A stretch of 64,000 bases of DNA from Warburgia ugandensis (taxonomy: Eukaryota > Streptophyta > Magnoliopsida > Canellales > Canellaceae): assembly GCA_035236585.1 (NCBI GenBank), contig CP141132.1, positions 56,703,880 to 56,767,879 of the forward strand, read 5' to 3'. The notes below the pieces were generated by a model. It was not told the DNA's origin and searched no databases. It was given only the letters and a program-made list of their open reading frames with translations. The translations under genes and the position numbers were made by a program. Below are positions 59,873 to 64,000 of this stretch, piece after piece; the stretch's first letter is position 1, and the number at the start of each line of letters is the position of its first letter.

Positions 59873-60474
59873 TCATCATCATCATCATCATCATCAAGAA
59901 CTTATCCCAATTAGGGGTCAGCTACATGAATCTCGTTCCCCCATTACCTCCTATTGAGTATCATGGCTTCATTTAGTCCCAAAGTTTTTAAATCTTTTCT
60001 CACTACTTCTATCCACATTCTTTTGGGCCTTCTCCTTGCCTTTTTAGAGCATTCTACTTGCATTGCCTCACTCCTAACCAATGTCATTTTGGATCTCCTT
60101 TGAACATGTCCAAACCATCTAAGTCTAATCTCTCTTATTTTATTACCTATTTGTGCTACCCCTAAGTTTCCTCTAATGTTTTCATTCCTAATTCTATACT
60201 TTCTTATCTTGCCACATATCTATCTCAGCATCCTCATTTTAACAATGAGCACCCTATGAACATGATATTCCTTAACTGTCCAACATTCTGATCCATAGAG
60301 CATGGCCAGCCTTATGGCCATTATATAGAATTTTTCTTTTAGTTTGAGTGGCGCATGTCAATCACACAAAATTCCAAATGTACATCTCCATTTGTTCCAA
60401 CCTGATTGGATTCTCTGGATAACCTCCCTCTCAATCTCTCCACTCTCATGAATCACTGATTCTAAGCACTAAAA

Positions 60475-61200
60475 GTGGTCTTTTACAGGGACTTTTTGGT
60501 TATCAATCTTAACTGGCTTATTTTAAATCATTTATATTTTAATGCTTCTCTTCATAATTCTAGCATTGTGTTTACACCCTCCCTTGTCTCATCAATTATG
60601 ACTACATCATCTGCAAATAGCATGCACCATGGAATCTCCTCTTGCAAATGTTTTGTTAACTCATCCATAACCAACATAAAAAGGTATGGGCTTAATGCCA
60701 ATCCTTAGCACAATCCTACAATAATAGAAAAATCACCGTTCTCGCCACTAGTGGTCTTAATATTTGTTACCACTCCTCTAAGTCAATAAAGACCATGTGG
60801 AGGTCTTTCCTCCTCTTGCTATATTTCTCTATCAATTGTCTTAGTAAGAAAATGGCTTACATGGTAGACCTCCAAGCATAAAACCAAACTGGTTCTCTGA
60901 TACACTTGTCTCACGCCGTAACCTCTTCTCAATCACTCTTTCAAAAAGTTTTATAGTGTGGCTCATAAGTTTGATCTCCTGATAATTAGTGTAGCTCTAT
61001 ATGTGTCATTATAAATAGAGCTTTTCCTCTATTCATCCAGCATTTTCTTTGATTTTATAATCCTACTAAACAACTTAGTCAACCAAACTACTCCAGTATT
61101 TCCCATATGCTTTTAAACCTCTATTGGTATACCATCAGGCCCCATGGCCTTTCCTGATTTCATCTTTTTCAAGGCTTCTTTCACTTCAGGTATTCTAATC
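60475..61200 (-). pseudogene. RTE reverse transcriptase remnant (copy 3)
   Basis: The KAMGPDGIPIE block is visible at about 61115-61160, the LRQLIEKYS..RKDLHMVFIDLE block at about 60785-60850, and the catalytic box region ADDVVI at about 60595-60615. Separated by frameshifts and a deletion that removes the region between the first catalytic Asp and the grip. Confidence 0.7.
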
Positions 61201-61919
61201 CTACATTCATATCTATAATGTTTAATTTTATTTCCAATTCTTATATTCTCATAGTCATTGTCATTTAACAATTTTTGAAAGTAAGTTTTTCACCTTTACT
61301 TGATCTTGTCATCTTTGATTATTAACTTTTGATTACTACTTCTAATGCATCTAACGTGGTCTAAGTCCTTATCCTTCTGTTCTATTATTTTTGCAAGTTT
61401 AAATAGATCTTTCTCATCTTCTCTTGATCCTAGTCTACTATAGAGGTTATCATATGTCTTAAGTTTAGCCTCACTTACTATTTTCTTACCAACCTTTTTA
61501 GCATTCTTATATTGTTCATAGTATTTATTATTTCTAGTCTTCTATCATATTTTAAAACACACTCATCTGTCTTTAATAACTTTTTGCACTGTTTTACTCC
61601 ATCACCATGTTTCCTTTACTAATTGTCATTTACCTTTAGATACTTCTTAGACATCTTTTGCCACTTTCTTACTCAGCCATATTAGTCCACATGGTGTTTA
61701 CTTCTATTTCATAGTTCCAATTTCATTCTACCACCAACTTATTTGTAAATGAGGTTATTTTCTCTCCTTTTAACTTCTACCACTTTCATTTTATCTACTA
61801 ACTCCAAACTGTTACCTATCAATGTCCCTATATTCCATGTGATGATACAAATCGTATGCTCTTGAGTTAGCCTATTTACCTGCGCACTTCTCGACCTCCA
61901 TGGCATGAACCCATGTCCA

Positions 61920-62110
61920 CTTTTCACTGCACTTGGGTTTTAATGCAGTGCATTGCCTTCGATGGGATGCTCTAGTAGCCCTTGCCCATTTTCCACTACA
62001 CCTAGGATCCAATGTAACATGTCATTTTTGAGGAAATGTCCTAGCAAACCTTGCCCATCTTTCACTGCGCCTAGGATTTGATGTAGAGTGTCACTTATTG
62101 GGAACACCCT
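61920..62110 (-). repeat. 69 bp tandem repeat at the RTE 5' coding end (copy 3)
   Basis: Counterpart of 44898-45094: units contain C(C/A)TTGCCCAT(T/C)TTTCACT and CC(T/C)AGGAT(C/T)(C/T)GATGT and encode LH(Q/W)ILG(A/V)V(K/E)(D/N)GQGLL. Confidence 0.75.
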
Positions 62111-62160
62111 AGCTTGAGGGAATGTCAATTTTTTATTCATGTCATATTAGGTTGCCATAC

Positions 62161-62390
62161 TTTAAAGAAGTTGGAGATGATTTTCATTATCTTCTCTTCT
62201 TATTTACAAACTAATATCCAATTGCATATTCATTTGCAAGTAGGAAAAAAATGAAAAAATAAAAATAAAAAATTCAAAGAGACTATACAACAAAAATGTC
62301 AAAAGTATTTTATATTTAGTCTTTGTTTTCTCACACCCTCCGTAAATAACAAAGACACTAAGTCAAAGAATCAACACATGACTTATGGAA
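62161..62390. other. spacer, no recognisable gene
   Basis: AT-rich sequence right of RTE copy 3. Confidence 0.4.
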
Positions 62391-62399
62391 CATGAAAAG

Positions 62400-63450
62400 G
62401 CTCCTCCAATTTTTTAAAACAAGTTATAGAAGAGTTTCAAAATCCAAATCCTCAAAGCCTATTCTCAAGAAAGGAGACACCAATCTTCTATCCTTGCACA
62501 TCTGCTTCTATGGCATCCATTCTATAAGTGAACTTGTTGTCCAAGATTTCCATTTTTTTCAAGAGCAAATCCATCTTATTCATGAGTTGAACTCCAACAT
62601 GTGAAGAAAAATTGGAGGGGCCTCCTTCATTTTGTTGAACATTTTATCATTGCTATTCTTCATCTTCATTTTGAGCACCTTCTCCTTCTCAATCACCTAC
62701 TACTTCTTGCTTAAACCATTGATCATTGATACATTTGAAATACAAAGACTTAACCATGAATTCATCTTGAGGTTGCAACAATTTATGAGACTCATCATCA
62801 ACTTATTCTCCTAAAAGTCTCAAAAGTGATGAAAGACCCAATGGAAATAAACTAGGGTTGTTCTTTACTTCACACTTTTTAACTTGTCTTATGAACAAGT
62901 AGGCCATGTTATTTTTTTGACCCATGACAATCTGATACATGCGATAAAGCCCCATATCATTTGTAAAGGAGTAATTGCCTACCTTTTTAGAGGGAGTAAT
63001 TATCTACTTTGGAAATAGTAAAATAGCAAATAATCAAGTGTTATAAGCTCATCTCAACATAAAGTCTCTAAATTTTAAAGTTTTTCTCAATTCTAGCATT
63101 AGGATCATCTAGAATTGCTATAAATCCTGGAATTTTATCCATTCCTTCTGCATATGCGGACCTTCTCTTGATACTTCCATCTTTTGAACAATGTAAGTTT
63201 CATCCTAATCAATGTCTACACCCTTACATATGAAACCAACACATCTCTAACACCATTAACATTCAAGTAACAATAGAAGTGCTTAATATAAACTTTGAGT
63301 AATACCTAACATAGGTGGAGTCAAAACCATCTAATCCAACTTCTTTAAACACGGATTGAAGAGGAAGCCATCTTTCTAAAGCAATAACATTTATGCACCT
63401 ACCTAGAGCCAAAGTCATAGAGAAGTGATTATTTTAGAAACATTGCTCAG
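62400..63450 (-). pseudogene. Athila-type ORF remnant (plant transposon domain)
   Basis: On the minus strand around 62890-62960 the translation reads MGLYRMYQIVMGQKNNMAYL and FIRQVKKCEVKNN, then SLFPLGLSSLLRLLGE; upstream, near 63330-63400, GRCINVIALERWLPLQSVF and DGFDSTYVRYYSK. This order (a ‘…ALERW’ block, then a D/GL…Y.I…K.N…LI..HI block, then a LPYG.L.T.LF..FG-type block) matches the plant-specific domain found in Athila and related gypsy elements. Downstream, KMDLLLKKMEILDNKF is a coiled-coil-like stretch (about 62540-62590). Many stops. Confidence 0.45.
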
Positions 63451-63626
63451 CTCCTTTCGATTTGTACCAAAGGTGTTCAACTCTTATTTGTCCCTATCAC
63501 TTATGGCTTTGGTTCTCCTTTCCCTAGTTCTTGCATTATTTCCCCTCTTATTTTGGGAAGATTTCTTCTTAGTGGCATGGTGGATTAGATTTTCAAAGAA
63601 AAAAAACAAGAAACCCTTTGAAGAAC

Positions 63627-64000
63627 TGTAATGACCCAAAATTTTAAAGTCCCAGAGAACCCCTCTTTCAATTACAATCAATCATAATATTTGTAATTAA
63701 TGTAATTTTTATATTTTATTTATTTTGAAAAATAATTGGATTGGACGGGTAGATAAATGTTCTATTTAATTTAAAATTTATGAAGTTAGAATTTGTTAAA
63801 ATTATCTCCATTATTAGATTCTACTCAAAAAATGGCATTCAATAACTCAAAGAATACTAAAAACGGAGTGCAGATGAAAAAGTTATGAGCATTAGAAGAT
63901 GAAGGGTATTCTGATAATTAAAAGTTTAAAAAAAAAAACACACTTAGTTGTTTTGTTAGCAACACCCCCTTCTGACACTACGTCAAGCTACTCGTTAGCA
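63627..64000 (+). mobile_element. start of another long gypsy LTR, runs off the window
   Basis: TGTAATGACCC at 63627 followed by AAAATTTTAAAG, then, about 240 bp in, an AAAACGGAGTGCAGATGAAAAAGTTATG-type block (63858-63890) such as occurs near the 5' end of this LTR type. Compare the solo LTR at 29034 (TATAATATCC, then TTTTTAAAATTTG, and GCGCTGAAATCGGAGACTGG at about 29199). + orientation; right end not in the window. Confidence 0.55.

Larger units (their letters stand above)
59873..62160 (-). mobile_element. RTE-type LINE, copy 3, internally deleted
   Basis: The minus-strand 3' end has CCCTAATTGGGATAAG and a (TGA)8 tail (59873-59896); the 5' end at 62160 matches the 5' end of copy 2. Relative to copy 2, at least two internal deletions occurred: most of the endonuclease (junction about 61790, ~0.7 kb lost) and ~0.2 kb of RT (junction about 60775). 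Flanking TTCAAAGA (left) and TTTAAAGA (right) are a candidate target duplication with one mismatch. RT wording is recognisable at 60600-61200 but with many stops. Confidence 0.82.

Overview
This window looks like intergenic, repeat-dominated DNA from a flowering plant (angiosperm) nuclear genome. Three things support this: long AT-rich stretches without genes, a spliced glyoxalase-fold gene with plant-like exon structure, and many decayed plant retrotransposons (Ty1/copia, Ty3/gypsy of the Tat/Athila and chromovirus types, L1-like and RTE-like LINEs). No bacterial, viral or organellar gene block, CRISPR array, rRNA or convincing tRNA gene is visible. The species cannot be fixed from the sequence alone.

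Only two loci look like host genes. One is a short intronless DUF761-type gene at 1130-1453 (+). The other is a three-exon VOC/glyoxalase I-like gene at 49831-50676 (-), whose upstream region carries a TATA box and a cluster of ACGT (G-box/ABRE-like) elements and is followed by a degenerate ~100 bp tandem array.

Layout: 1-2.5 kb DUF761 locus; 2.5-15.4 kb long-LTR remnants (3' terminus at 2498, solo LTR at 12297-15370), long (AG)n tracts and a possible CACTA end with palindromic subterminal repeats; 15.4-20.8 kb AT-rich DNA with Athila-type LTR debris; 20.8-22.9 kb 5'-truncated RTE LINE (-); 24.3-32.5 kb Tat-type gypsy polyprotein split by a 3.3 kb solo LTR; 34.5-36.06 kb 3' end of an L1-type LINE with poly(A); 36.1-45.4 kb an almost complete but dead copia element with both LTRs, its 3' LTR interrupted by an RTE LINE; 46.3-49.2 kb 5'-truncated chromovirus-type gypsy polyprotein; 49.8-51.7 kb glyoxalase-like gene, promoter and tandem array; 54.0-54.75 kb LINE RNase H fragment; 57.4-59.3 kb inverted copia remnant containing a hAT-type MITE with a perfect 8 bp target duplication; 59.9-62.2 kb third RTE LINE (-); 62.4-63.5 kb Athila-type ORF remnant (-); 63.6 kb to the end, another long LTR starting.

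The most informative content is the nesting history. At two places (29034-32316 and 58020-58423) removing the inserted element plus one target duplication restores the interrupted reading frame, so the order of insertions can be read directly. I found no evidence of a new biochemical system; the unusual material is structural (nested insertions, solo LTRs, tandem arrays inside elements, stop codons in methylation-type contexts).
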